From NCBI GenBank assembly GCA_029961685.1, contig JARWKL010000010.1, positions 12,483,931 to 12,547,930 of the forward strand: DNA of 64,000 nucleotides. Reading direction: 5' to 3'. Positions within the stretch are counted from its first letter, which is position 1. Each line of letters opens with the position of its first letter. Under the pieces are notes generated by a model. That model saw only the letters and a program-made list of their open reading frames with translations, ran no database searches and was not told where the DNA came from. Below are positions 51,501 through 64,000 of this stretch, piece by piece. A program made the translations under genes and the position numbers. The stretch is from Aristolochia californica (taxonomy: Eukaryota; Streptophyta; Magnoliopsida; Piperales; Aristolochiaceae).

Positions 51501-51893
51501 ACATGTAAGGATCAATTAGAAATCTCTTTCTAACAAAATTCCAGCAAGCAATTAGGGGTTGTAACAGTGGAATTTCCTATATATGGATAAAAAAACTTTG
51601 GTGTTTATTTTTAGTGTGTGAAATAATTTTTTACACTTACATTTATTATAGTTTTCAATTTTTTGCATACATAAGCTCTAAAATTTTCATTTAGTTATGA
51701 TCTATTTGCATTATCTTTTTGTTTACGAGAAAAATGGGAGAGTGAAAACTCAAGTTTGGATTTGAAAAAGAATTGAACATCCAAAATGGGAATGCACAAA
51801 TGCTGAGAGAGATAATTCCAAAAAGTATCTGTGATTTTTAAGAATTGTAAACTCTTTTAGTTTTTTATATATTGGGTTTTACAATCATCGAAA

Positions 51894-51906
51894 GGGGGGG
51901 GGGGGG
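51894..51906 (+). repeat. Expanded G-run, 13 G
   Basis: It lies at the standard monomer site and is followed by AGGGGCGTGG. It is intermediate in length between normal and strongly expanded copies. Confidence 0.85.
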
Positions 51907-54900
51907 AGGGGCGTGGCATTTTGAACTGAGTGTTGACTCCAAAACCATAAGTCATTTCTAACAAAAATTATAGCCATTAGACATCATTAATCAATCAAAA
52001 CATTTACGATGATCAATGATTGTTAGGTCTGCTTTTCGTAAAATATGCAAAAAGTGGGTTGTTTGGCTCTGGTAAATATCCCACCGTACGTTAACTTGAG
52101 AATTTAATTTTTTCTACTCCTTGAAATTTTTTTATCATTAGGTCATTTGCATCTTCAACATGTTTCAGGCATGCATATCAATCACATTTAAAATATGTAA
52201 GGATCAATTAGAAATCTCTTTCTGACAAAATTCCACCAAGCTATTAGGGGTTGTACCAGTGGAATTTCCCAAACATAGATAACAAAACTTTGGTGTTCAT
52301 TTTTTGTGTGTGAAATAATTTTCTTCACTTACATTTATTATAGTTTTCAATTTTTTGCATAAATAAACTCTAAAATTTTGATTTTGTTGTGATCTATTTG
52401 CCTTATCTTTTTGTTTACGAGAAAAATGGGAGAGTGAAAACACATGCTCGGATTTGAAAACAAATTGAACATCCAAAATGGAAATACAAAAATGCAAAGA
52501 GAGATGATTCCAAAAAGTATCTGTGATTTTTAAGGATTGTAAACTATTTTAGTTTTTTATATATTGGGTTTTGCAATCTTCGGAAGAGGGGGGTGAGGCA
52601 TTTTTAACTGAGTGTTGACTCCCAAACCGTAAGTCATTTCTAAAAAATATTATAGCCGTTACACATCCTTAATCGATAAAAACATTTATGATGGTCCATG
52701 ATTGTTAGGCCCGCTTTTTGTAAAATAGGAAAAAAGTGGGTTGTTTGGCTCTGGTAAATATCCCACCGCACGTAAACTTGAGAATTTAATTTTTTCTTCT
52801 CAAAATTTTTGGATCACAAGGTGATTTGCATCTTAAACATGTTTTAGGCATGCATATCCACCACATTTAGAACATGTTAGGATCAATTAGCAATATCTTT
52901 CTTACAAAATTCCACCAAGCTATTGGGGGTTGTACCAGTGGAATTTCCCAAACATGGATAACAAAACTTTGGTGTTCATTTTTAGTGTCCGAAATAATTT
53001 TTGTCACTTACATTTATTATAGTTTTCAATTTTTTGAATACATAAACTCTAAAATTTTCATTTTTTTGTGATCTATTTGCCTTTTCTTTTTGTTTACGAG
53101 AAAAATTGGAGAGTGAAAACTCAAATTTGGATTGGAAAAAAAATTGAACATCAAAAATGGAAATGCACAATTACTGAGAGAGATAATTCCAAAAAGTATC
53201 TATGAGTTTTAAGGATTTTAAACTCTTTTAATTTTTTATATATTAGGTTTTTGAATCATTGAAAGAGGGGGTGGGGCATTTTTAACTATGTTTTGACTCC
53301 CAAACCATAAGTCATTTCTGAAAAATATTTTAGTCGTTACCCATCATTAATTGATCAAAACATTTACGATGATCTATGATTGTCACGTCCGCTTTTTGTA
53401 AAATTGGCAAAAAGTGAGTTGGTTGACTCTGGTAAATATCCCACCGCACGTTAACTTGAGAATTTAATTTTTTCTTCTCCTTCAAAATTTAGATAATTAG
53501 GTCATTTGCATCTTCAACATATTTCTGGCAAGCATATCCATTACATTTAAAACATGTTAGGATCAATTAGAAATCTCTTTCTTATAAAATTCCACCAAGC
53601 TATGAGGGGTTGTACTAGTGGTATTTTCTTCACTTACATTTATTATAGTTTTCAATTTTTTGCAAACATAAACTCTTAATTTTTCATTTTTTTGTGATCT
53701 ATTTGCCTTATCTTTTTGTTTATGGAAAAAATGGGAGAGAGAAAACTCTAGTTTGGATTTGAAAAAAAATTGAACATCCAAAAAAGAAATGGACAAATGC
53801 AGAGCGAGATAATTCGAAAAAGATTCAGTGCTTTTTAAGGATTTTAAACTCTTTTAGTTTTTTTATATATTGGGTTTTGCAATCATCGGAGAAGGGGAAG
53901 TGATGCATTTTTAACGGAGTGTTGACTCCCAAACCATAAGTCATTTCAAACAAAAATTATAGCTGTTACACATCATTAATCAATCAAAACTTTTATGATG
54001 ATCTAAGATTGTTAGGTTTTGTAAAAAAGGCAAAAAGTGGGTTGTTTGGCTCTAATAAATATCCCACCACACGTTAACTTGAGAAGTTTATTTTTTCTAC
54101 TCGAAATTTTTGGATCATTAGGACATTTACATCTTCAATATGTTTCTGGGATGCATATCCACCACATTTAAAACATGATAGGACCAATTAGAAATCTCTT
54201 TCTTAAACAATTGCACCAAGCTATTAGGGGTTGTACTAGTGGAATTTCCCGAACAAAGATAACAAAAATTTTGTGTTCATTTTTAGTGTGTGAAATAATT
54301 TTCTTCACTTACATTTTCTATAATTTTCAATTTTTTCCATACATTAACTCTAAAATTTTGATTTTGTTGTGATCTATTTGCCATATCTTTTTGTTTATGA
54401 GAAAAATGGGAGAGTGAAAACTCTTTTAGTTTTTTATATATTGGGTTTTTGCAATCATCGGAAGAGTGGAGGGGGGAGGGGGGCGTGGCATTTTTAACTG
54501 AGTGTGGACTTCCAATCCATAAGTCATTTCTAACAAAAATTATAACCGTTACACATCATTAATCGATCAAATTATTTTTGATGATCTATGATTGTTAGGT
54601 CCGCTTTTTGTAAAATAGGCAAAAAGTGGGTTGTTTGCCTTTGGTAAATTTTCCACTGCACGTTAACTTGACAATTTAATTTTTTATACTCCTTGGATTT
54701 TTTGGATCATTAGGTCATTTGCATCTTGAACATGTTTCAGGCATGTGTATCCACCACATTTAAAACTTGTTAGGATCAATTAGAAATCTCTTTCTTATAA
54801 AATTCCACCAAGCTATTAGGGGTTGTACTAGTGGAACTTTCCAAACATGGATAACAAAACTTTGGTGTTCATTTTTAGAGTGTGAAATAATATTCTTCAC

Positions 54901-55645
54901 TTAAATTTACAATAGTTTTCAATTTTTTGTATACATAAACTCTAAAATTTCATTTTGTTGTGATTTATTTGCCATTTCTTTTTGTTTATGAGAAAAATGT
55001 GAGAGCGAAAACTCAAGTTTGGATTTGAAAAAAATCGAATATCCGAAATGGAAATGCACTAATGCTAAGAGAGAAAATTCCAAAAAGTATTCTTGATTTT
55101 TAAGGATGGTAAACTCTTTTATTTGTTTATATATTGAGTTTTGCAATCATCTGAAGAGGGGGGCTAGGAATTTTTAACTAAGTGTTCACTCCCATACCAT
55201 AAGTTATTTCTAACAAAATTATAGCCGTTACACATCATTAATCGATCAAAACATTTACGATGATCTATGATTGTTCGGTCCGCTTTTTTTAAAATAGGCA
55301 AAAAGTGGGTTGTTTGTCTATGGTAAATATCCCCATGCACGTTAACTTGAGAATTTAATTTTTTCTACTCCTTGAAATTTTTGCAGCGTTTGGTCATTTG
55401 CATCTTCAACATGTTTCAGGCATGCATATCCACCACATTTAAAACATGTTAGGATCAATTAGAAATTTTTTTCTTATAAAATTCCACCAAGCTATTTTAG
55501 GGGTTGTACTAGTGGAATTTCCCAAACATGGATAACAAAACTTTGGTGTTCATTTTTAGCGCATGAAATTCCAAAAAGTATGTGTGATTTTTAAGGATTG
55601 TAAACTCTTTTATTTCTTTCTATATTGGGTTTTGCAATCAGAAGA

Positions 55646-55666
55646 GGGGGGGGGGGGGGGGGGGGG
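55646..55666 (+). repeat. Expanded G-run, 21 G
   Basis: It lies at the standard monomer site, in a unit that also lost about 180 bp upstream. Confidence 0.9.
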
Positions 55667-57695
55667 AGGCATTTTTAACTGAGTGTTGACTTCCAATCCA
55701 TAAGTCATTTGAAACAAAAATTATAGCCATTAGACATCATTAATGGATCAAAACATTTACAACGATATATGTTTGTTAGGTCCATTTTTTGTATAATAGG
55801 CAAAAAGTTTGTTGTTTGCCTCTGGTAAATATCCCACAACACGTTAACTTGAGAATTTAATTTTTTCAACTCCTTGAAATTTTTGGATCATTAGGTCATT
55901 TGCATCTTCAACAAGTTTTAGGCATGCAAATCCACCACATTTAAAACATGTTAGGATCAATTAGAAATCTCTTTCGTGTAAAATTCCACCAAGCTGTTAG
56001 GGGTTGTACTAGTGGAATTTCCCAAACGTGGATAACAAAACTTTGATGTTCATTTTTAGTAAGTGAAATAAATTTCTTCACTTACAATTATTATAGCTTT
56101 CAATTTATTGCATACATAAACTCTAAAATTTTCATTTTGTTGTGATCTATTTGCCTTATCTTTTTATTTACTAGTAAAATGGGAGAGAGAAAACTCTAGT
56201 TTGGATTTGAAAAAAATTGAACATCCAAAATGGAAATGCACAAATTATGAAAGAGATAATTCCAAAAAGTATCTGTGATTTTTAAGGATTGTAAGTCTTT
56301 TAGTTTTTTATATATTGGGTTTTGCAATCATCGGAAGAGGGGGAAGAGACATTTTTAACTGAGTGTTGACTCCCAAACTGTAAGTCATTTCTAAGAAAAA
56401 TTATAGCCGTTAAACATCAATAATCGATCAAAACAAGTACAATGATCTATGATTGTTATGTACGCTTTTTGTAAAATAGGCAAAAATTTGGTTGTTTGGC
56501 CCTAGTAAATATCCCACCACACATTAACTTTAGAATTTAATTTTTTCTACTCGACTTTTTTGGATCACTAGGTCATATGCATCTTCAACATGATTCAGGC
56601 ATGCATATCCACCACATTTAAAACATGTTAGGATCAATTAGAAATCTCGTTGATATAAAATTCCACAAAGCCATTAGGGGTTGTACTAGTGGATTTTCCC
56701 AAACATGGATAAAAAAACTTTCCTTCACTTACATTTTTAGTGTTTGATATAATTTTCTTCACTTACATTTGTTATAGTTTTCAATTTTTTGCATACATAG
56801 ACTCTAAAATTTTCATTTTTTTGTGATCTATTAGCCTTATCTTTTTGTTTTCAAGAATAATGGGTGGGTGAAACTAAAATTTGGATTTGAAAAAAAATTG
56901 AACATCCAAAATGAAAAAGCACAAATGCTGAGAGAGATAATTCCAAAAAGTATCTGTGAATTTTAAGGATTGTAAACTCTTTTAGCTTTTTATATATTGG
57001 GTTTTGCAATCATCAGAAGAGTGGGGGAGGCATTTTTAACTAAGTGTTGACTCCCAAACCATAAGTCATTTCTAACAAAAATTATAGCCATTACACATCA
57101 TGAATCGATAAAAAAATTTACGATGATCTATGATTGTAATATAGGAAAAAACTGGGTTATTTGGCTCTAGTAAATATCCCACCACACGTTAACTTGAGAA
57201 TTTAATTTTTTCTACTCTTTGAAATTTTTGGTTCATTGGGTTGATTGCATCTTCAACATGTTTTTGGCATGCATATCCACCACATTTGAAACATGTTAGA
57301 ATCAATTAGAAATCTCTTTTTTATAAAATTCCAGCATGCTATTAGGGGTTGTACTAGTGGAATTTCCGAAACATGGACAGCAAAACGTTGGTGTTTATTT
57401 TTAGTGCGTGAAATAATTTAGGTCACTTACATTTATTATTGTTTTGAATTTTTTGCATACATAAACTTTAAAATTTTTATTTTGTTGTGATCAATTTGCC
57501 TTATCTTTTTGTTTACGAGAAAAATGGGAGAGTGAAAACTCATGTTTGTATTCGAAAAAAATTCAAAATCCAAAATGGAAATGTACAAATGCTGAGAGAG
57601 ATAATTCCAAAAAGTATCTGAGATTTTTATGGATGGTAAACTCTTTTTGTTTTTTCTATATTGGGTTTTGCAATCATAGGCAAAGATGGAAGTGC

Positions 57696-57714
57696 GGGGG
57701 GGGGGGGGGGGGGG
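57696..57714 (+). repeat. Expanded G-run, 19 G
   Basis: It lies at the standard monomer site, but the upstream context is rearranged (AAGATGGAAGTGC instead of GGAAGA). Confidence 0.88.
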
Positions 57715-60700
57715 AGGCATGTTTAAATGAGTGTTTGGCTCCCAAACCATTAGTCATTTCTAACATAAATTATAGCTGTTACACATCATTAATTGATCAA
57801 GACATTTACGCTTGTAAAATAGGCAAAATGAGGGTTGTTTGGCTCTGGTAAATATCCCACCACATGTTAACTTGAGAATTTAAATTTCTCTACACATTGA
57901 AATTGTTGGATCATTAGGTCATTTGCATCTTCAACACATTTGAGGCATGCATATCCACCACATTTAAAACATGTTAGGATCAATAAGAAATCTCTTTCTT
58001 ATAAAATTCCACCAAGCTATTAGGGGTAGTACTAGTGGAATTTTACAAACATGGATAACAAAAGTTTGGTGTTAATTTTTAATGCATGAAATAATTTTCT
58101 TCATTTACATTATTATAGTTTTCAATTTTTTGCATAGATAAACTCCAAAATTTTCATTTTGTTGTGATCTAATTTCCTTATCTTTTTGTTTACGAGAAAA
58201 ATGGTAGAATGAAAACTCAAGTTTGGATTTGAAAAAAAATTGAATATGCCAAAAGGAAAATGCACAAATGCTGAGAGATATAATTCCAAAAAGTATCTGT
58301 GATTTTTAAGGATTGTAAACTCTTTTAGTTTTTTCTATATTGGGTTTTGCAATCATCGGAAGAGGGGAGAGCAATTTTTAACTGAGTGTTGACTCCCAAA
58401 CCATAAATCATTTCTAACAAAAATTATAGCCATTACACATCATTAATCGATCAAAACATTTACGATGATCAATGATTGTTAGGTCCACTTTTGTAAAATA
58501 GCTAAAAAGTGGGTTGTTTGGCTATGGTAAATATCTCACCGCTTGTTAACTTGAAAATTTAATTTTTTCTACTCGAAATTTTTTAATAATTAGGTTATTT
58601 GCATCTTTAACAGGATTTAGACCTGCATATCCACCACATTTAAAACGTGTTAGGATCAATTAGAAATCTCTTTCTTATAAAATACCACCAAGCTATTAGG
58701 GGTTGTACTTGTGGAGTTTCCCAAACCGGGATAACAAAACTTTGGTGTTCATTTTTAGTGCGTGGAATAATTTTCTTCACTTACATTTATTATAGTTTTC
58801 AATTTTTTTATTTCAAAAACTTTAAAATTTTCATTTTTTTGTGATTAATTTGCCTTATCTTTTTGTTTACAAGAAAAATGGGAGAGAAAACTCAATTTTG
58901 GATTTGAAAAAATATTGAACGTCCAAAATGGAAATGCAGAAATGATGAGAGAGATAATTCAGAAAAGTATCTATGATTTTTAGGATTGGAAACTCTTTTA
59001 GTTTTTTCTATATAGGGTTTTGCAATCATCAGAAGAGGGGGAGCAAGGCATTTTTAACTGAGTGTTGACTCCCAAACCATAAGTTATTTCTACCAAAAAT
59101 TATAGTCGTTACACTTCAATAATTGATCAAAACATTTACGATGATCTATGATTGTTAGATCCGCATTTTTTAAAATAGGCAAAAAGTGGGTTGTTTGGCG
59201 CAGGTAAATATCTCAACTTACGTTAACTTGAGAATTTAATTTTTTCAACTCCTTGAAATTTTTGGATCAGTATGTCATTTGCATCTTCAACATGTTTCAG
59301 GCATACATATCCACCACATTTTAAACATGTTTGGATCAATTAGAAATCTATTTCTAATAAAATGCCACCAAGCTATTAAGGGTTGTACTAGTTGAATTTC
59401 CCAAACATGGATAACAAAACTTTGATGTTCATTTTTAGTGCATGAAATAATTTTCTTCACTTACATTTATTATAGTTTTCAATTTTTTGCACACATAAAC
59501 TCTAAAATTTTCATTTTGTTGTGATCTACTTGCCTTATCTTTTTGTTTACGAGAAAAAAGCTAGAGTGAAAACTCTAGTTTGGATTTGAAAAAAAATTCA
59601 ACATCCAAAATGGTTATGCGCAAATCCTGAGAGAGTTAATTCCAAAAAGTATCAGTGATTTTTACAGATTGTAAAACTATTTTAGTTTTTTCTATATTGG
59701 GTTTTGCAATCATCCGAAGAGGGGGTGAGGCATTTTTAACTGAGTTTTGACTCCCAAACCATAAGTCATCTCTAACAAAAATTATAGGCATTACAAGTCA
59801 TTACTCAATCAAGATATTTACGATGATCTATAATTATTAGGTCCGGATTTTGTAAAATAGCTAAAAAGTGGGTTGTTTGGCTTTTGTAAATATCCCACCG
59901 CACAATAACTTGAAAATTTAATTTTTTCTACTCAAAATTTGTGGATCATTAGGTCATTTGGATCATCGACATGTTTCAGGCATGCGTATCCACCACATTT
60001 AAAACAGGTTAGGATCAATTAGAATATGTTTCTTAAAAAATTTCACCAAGCTATTAGGGATTATACAAATGGAATTTCCCAAACATGGATAACAAAAATT
60101 TGGTGTTCATTTTTAGTGCGTGAAATAATTTTCTTTAGATACATTTATTATAGTTTTCAATTTTTTGCATACATATGCTCTAAAATTTTCATTTTGTTGT
60201 GATCTACTTGCCTGATCTTTTTGTTTACCAGAAAAAAGGGAGAGTGAAAACTCTAGTTTAGATTTGAAAAAAAATTCAAAATCCAAAATGGAAATGCACA
60301 AATCCTGAGAGAGACAATTCCAAAAAATATCAATGATTTTTGCAGATTGTAAACTCTTTTAGTTTTTTCTATATTGGGTTTTGCAATCATCGGAAGAGGG
60401 GGTGAGGCATTTTTAACTGAGTTTTGACTCCCAAACCATAAATTATTTGTAACAAAAATTATAGGCATTACAAATCATTACTCGATCAAAACATTTACGA
60501 TTGTTAGCTCCGGTTTTTGTAAAATAGCTAAAAAGTGGGTTATTTGGCTTTTGTAAATATCCCACCGCACAATAACTTGAAAATTTAATTTTTTCTACTC
60601 TAAAATTTGGATCATTAGGTCATTTGCATCTTCAACATGTTTCAGGCATGTGTATCCACCACATTTAAAATAGGTTAGGATCAATTAAAAATATGTTTCT

Positions 60701-63700
60701 TTAAAAATTCCACTAAGCTATTAGGGATTATACAAGTGGAATTTCCCAAACATGGATAACAAAAATTTGGTGTTCATTTTTAGTGCGTGAAATAATTTTC
60801 TTTAGATACATTTATTATAGTTTTCAATTTTTTGCATACATATGCTCTAAAATTTTCATTTTGTTGTGATCTATTTGCCTAATCTTTTTGTTAACAAGAA
60901 AAATGGGAGAGTGAAAACTCAAGTTTGGAATGGAAAAAAAATTGAACATTCAAAAGGGCAATGCACAAATACTGAGAGAGATAATTCCAAAAATTATTTG
61001 GGATTTTTAAGGATGGAAAACTCTTTTAGTTTTTATATATTGGGTTTTGATAGAGGCATTTTTAACTGAGTGTTGACTCCACAACCATAAGTCATTTCTA
61101 ACAAAAATTATACCCGTTCCACATCAATAATCGATCAAGACGTTTGTGATGATCTCTGATTGTTAGGTTCTCTTTTTGTAAAATAGGCAAAAAGAGTGTT
61201 GTTTGGCTCTGGTAAATATCCCACCGCACGTTAACTTGAGAATTTAATTTTTTCTACTCCATGAAATTTTTGGATCATTAGGTCATTTGCATCTTCAACA
61301 TGTTTCAGGCATGCATGTCCACCACATTTAAAACATGTTAGGATCAATTAGAAATCTCTTCCTTATAAAATTCCACCAAACTATTAGGGTTTGTACTAGT
61401 GGAATTTCCAAAACATGGATAACAAAACTTTGGAGTTAATTTTTCTTTCGTGATATAATTTTCAATATGTACATTTTTATTATATTTTTAAATTTTTTGC
61501 ATACATATGCTTTAAAATTTTCAGTTTGTTGTGATCTATTTGCCTTATCTTTTTGTTAACCAGAAAAATGGTAGAGTGAAAACTCAAGTTTGGATTTGAA
61601 AAAAATTGAACAAAAAAAAGGGAAATGTACAAATACTGAGAGAAAGAATTCCAAAAAGTATATGTGATTTTTAATGATGGTAAACTCTTTTAGTTTTTTA
61701 TATATTGGGTTTTGCAATCATCGGAAGAGCAGGGGCGGTGGGACTAGACATTTTTAACTGAGTGTTGACTCCCCAACCATAAGTCATTTCTAAAAAAAAT
61801 TATAGCCATTACACATCAATTATCGATCAAAACTTTTATGATGATATATGATTGTTAGGTCCATTTTTTTATAAAATAGGCAAAAAGCGGGTTGTTTGGC
61901 ACAAGAAAATATCCCACCGCACGTTAACTTGAGAATTTATTTTTTTCTAATCCATGAAATTTTTGGATCATTAGGTCAATTTCGTCTTCAACTTGTTCCA
62001 GGCATGAATATCCACCACATTTACAACATGTTAGGATCAATTAGAAATGTTTTTCTTATTAAATTCCACCAAGCTATTAGGGGTTATACTAGTCGAATTT
62101 CCCAAACATGGATAACAAAACTTTGATTTTCATTTTTAGTGCGTGAAATAATTTTCATTACTTATTTTTTTTTTAGTTTTCAATTTTTTGCATCCATAAA
62201 CTCTAAGATTTTCATTTTGTTGAGATCTATTTGCTTTATCTTTTGGTTTACGAGAAAAATAAGAGAGTGAAAACTCAAGTTTGGATTTGAAAAAAAATTG
62301 AACAACCAAAATGGAACTGCACAAATGCTGAGAGAGATAATTTCATAAAGTATCTGTGATTTTTAAGGATTGTAAACTCTTTTAGTTTTTTATATATTGG
62401 GTTTTGCAACCATCGGAAGAGTATTGACTCCCAAACCATAAGTCATTTCTAAAAGCAATTATAGCCGTTACACATCAATAATCGAAAAAAAAATTTACAA
62501 TGATATGTGATTGTTAGGTCCGCTTTTTTTAAAGTTGGAAAAAAGTGGGTTGTTTGGCTCTGGTAAATATCCCACCGCACGTTAACTTGAGAATTTAACT
62601 TTTTCTTCTCCTTGAAATTTTTGGATGATTAGGTCATTTGCATCTTCAACATGTTCAAGCATGCATATCCACCACATTTAAAACATGTTAGGATCAATTA
62701 GAAGTCTCTTTCTTATAAAATTCCACCAAGCTATTAGTTGTTCTACTAGTAGAATTTCACAAACATAGATAACAAAACATTGGTGTTCATTTTTAGTGCG
62801 TGAAATAATTTTCTTCACTTACATTTATTATAGTTTTTAATTTTATGCATACATAAAACTCTAAAAGTTTTTTTTGTCGTGATGTATTTGCCTGATCTTT
62901 ATGTTAACGAGAAAAATGGGAGCGAAAACTGAAGTTTGGATTTGAAAAAAAATTGAACGTCCAAAAGGGAAATGCACAAATACTGAGAGAGATAATTCCA
63001 AAAAGTATCTGTGATTTTTAAGGATTGTAAACTCTTTCAATTTTTTCTATATTGGGTTTTGCAATCATCGGAAGAGGGGGGCGAGGATTTTTTAACTGAG
63101 TGTTGACTCCCAAACCAAAAGTCATTTCTAACAAAAATTGTTTGGTCCACTTTTTGTAAAATAGCTAAAAAGTGGGTTGTTTGGGTATGGTAAATATCCC
63201 ACTGCACGTTAACTTGAAAATTTAATTTTATATACTCGAAATTTTTGGACAATTAGGCCATTTGCATCTTCAACATGATTCAGGCATGCATATCCACCAC
63301 ATTTAAAACATGTTAGGATCAATTAGAAATTTCTTTCTTATAAAATTACACCAAGCTATTAGGGTTTGTACTTGTGGAATTTCCCAAACATGGATTACAA
63401 AACTTTGGTGTTCATTTTTAGTGCGTAAAATACTTTTCTTCACATTCATTTATTGTAGTTATAAATTTTTTTCATTCAAAAAATCTTAAATTTTCATTTT
63501 CTTGTGATTAATTTGCCTTATCTTTTTGTTTATGAGAAAAATGGGAGAGAAAACACAAGTTTTCATTTGAAAAAAAATTGAACGTCCAAAATGGAAATGC
63601 ACAAATGCTGAGAAAGATAATTCCAAAAAGTATCAATGATTTTTAAGGATTGTAAACTCATTTAGTTTTTTCTATATAGGGTTTTGCTATCATCGGAAGA

Positions 63701-64000
63701 GGGGGAGCGAGGCATTTTTAACTGAGTGTTGACTCCCAAACCATAAGTCATTTCTAACAAAAATTATAGTAGTTACACATCAATAATTGATCAAAAAATT
63801 TATGATGATCTATGATTGTTTGATCCGCGTTTTGTAAAATAGGCAAAAAGTGGGTTGTTTGGCTCAGGTAAATATCCCAATGCAAGTTAACTTGAGAATG
63901 TAATATTTTTCTACTCCTTGAAATTTTTGGATGATTATGTCATATGCATCTTCAACATGTTTCAGGCATGCATATCCCCCACATTTTAAACATGTTAGGA

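Larger units (their letters stand above)
47430..53553 (+). repeat. Satellite block R1: copy of the 29.8-32.4 kb monomer order
   Basis: The run deleted variant (47590), TATTCACC type (48111), CTATATGCC-like type (48810) and AAAAAAGGGAGAGAG type (49473) repeats the run at 29815, 30336, 31016 and 31704. Offsets are 17,769-17,794 bp, or about 12.5 kb once the retrotransposon is removed. The CTGACAAAATTCC type (52195) and the AGCAAT type (52874) follow later. An 18-base G-run lies at 48511. No gene is seen. Confidence 0.8.
47430..64000 (+). repeat. Right satellite array, ~680-bp monomer, about 26 copies
   Basis: This continues the left array beyond the retrotransposon, in the same orientation and phase. 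Anchors or their equivalents lie near 47590 (deleted variant), 48111, 48810, 49473, 50142, 50824, 51503, 52195, 52874, 53554, 54175, 54767, 55446, 55948, 56625, 57293, 57971, 58647, 59327, 60006, 60672, 61335, 62028, 62685, 63310 and 63992. Spacing from the last left anchor (41647) to 47590 is 5,943 bp. Subtracting the 5,258-bp element and one 5-bp target copy leaves 680 bp, which shows both arrays were one before the insertion. The array runs off the window end. Confidence 0.97.
53554..64000 (+). repeat. Satellite block R2: diverged and often internally deleted monomers
   Basis: Several units here are short. The 53554 unit spans 621 bp (loss near 53622), 54175 spans 592 bp (loss near 54424), 55446 spans 502 bp (loss near 55568), 62028 spans 657 bp (loss near 62422) and 62685 spans 625 bp (loss near 63140). 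The units at 60006 and 60672 are close twins that share TTCTTTAGATACATTTATT, CATACATATGCTC and the preceding CACAATAACTTGAAAATTT. No gene is seen. Confidence 0.8.

Noticed and set aside
9783..51515. Recurrent - strand open frames of 62-84 codons with a TCFKCGGYACLKH start that looks like a zinc-binding Cys pair
   Set aside because: The CX2C pattern is a chance reading of the GCATATCCACCACATTTAAAACATG box. The rest of a finger is absent, and the frame is interrupted in most monomers.
2621..62126. Recurrent ~65-codon open frames on the + strand starting at the anchor ATG (proteins beginning MLGSIRN), present in many monomers
   Set aside because: They recur because the monomers are copies. The frame is broken by stops and indels in most units. 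There is no extension or domain, and composition is that of AT-rich DNA. No sign of coding selection is visible.
1..64000. CRISPR-like array, because of the regular repeats
   Set aside because: The unit is about 680 bp and repeats throughout its length. There are no short repeats with unique spacers, and no cas genes.
1..64000. Centromeric identity of the satellite
   Set aside because: Array structure and a chromovirus insertion fit a centromere, but also knobs and subtelomeres. The element shows no clear centromere-specific CR motif, so sequence alone does not decide.
1..64000. tRNA, rRNA or telomere repeats
   Set aside because: No cloverleaf boxes, conserved rRNA stretches or TTTAGGG runs were seen on reading either strand.

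Overview
The window is plant nuclear heterochromatin. It is an AT-rich, head-to-tail satellite array with a monomer of about 680 bp, interrupted once by a decayed Ty3/gypsy LTR retrotransposon. I found no cellular protein-coding gene, rRNA, tRNA or CRISPR array. A plant host is inferred from the plant-type chromovirus (gag, protease, RT, RNase H, integrase, chromodomain, 5-bp target duplication) and from the long-monomer satellite. The species cannot be named from sequence alone.

Layout. Positions 1-42166 are satellite with about 62 monomers, all in one orientation. Positions 42167-47424 are the retrotransposon, flanked by the 5-bp direct repeat TCCGC. From 47425 to 64000 the same satellite continues in the same orientation and the same monomer phase. 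Removing the element and one target copy leaves a normal 680-bp spacing across the insertion site. Monomer starts were tracked with one conserved anchor (the ATGTTAGGATCAATTAG box). Successive anchors are mostly 675-692 bp apart, and shorter spacings mark internal deletions.

The array is structured. Positions 9974-19657 hold a locally expanded subfamily of about 691 bp. Inside it, two 3.3-kb stretches at an offset of about 4.15 kb are almost identical, which indicates recent unequal exchange. Positions of about 1.26-4.7 kb and 19.64-23.07 kb are an older segmental copy at an offset of about 18.37 kb. From about 26 to 54 kb, monomer types recur in an imperfect order (a degraded higher-order repeat). 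This includes a variant lacking about 160 bp that occurs three times. A G-run at one fixed place in the monomer has expanded to 13-28 G in eleven monomers. Nearly every complete monomer carries a 9-bp inverted repeat around a 22-nt spacer.

The retrotransposon is 5,258 bp with LTRs of 407 and 406 bp that differ by about 8% (hand count). It has nine nonsense codons, several frame changes and a lost RT catalytic aspartate, so it is non-autonomous. Its gag reading frame begins inside the 5' LTR and its pol frame ends inside the 3' LTR. The short open frames that recur across the array are by-products of repeat identity, not genes.
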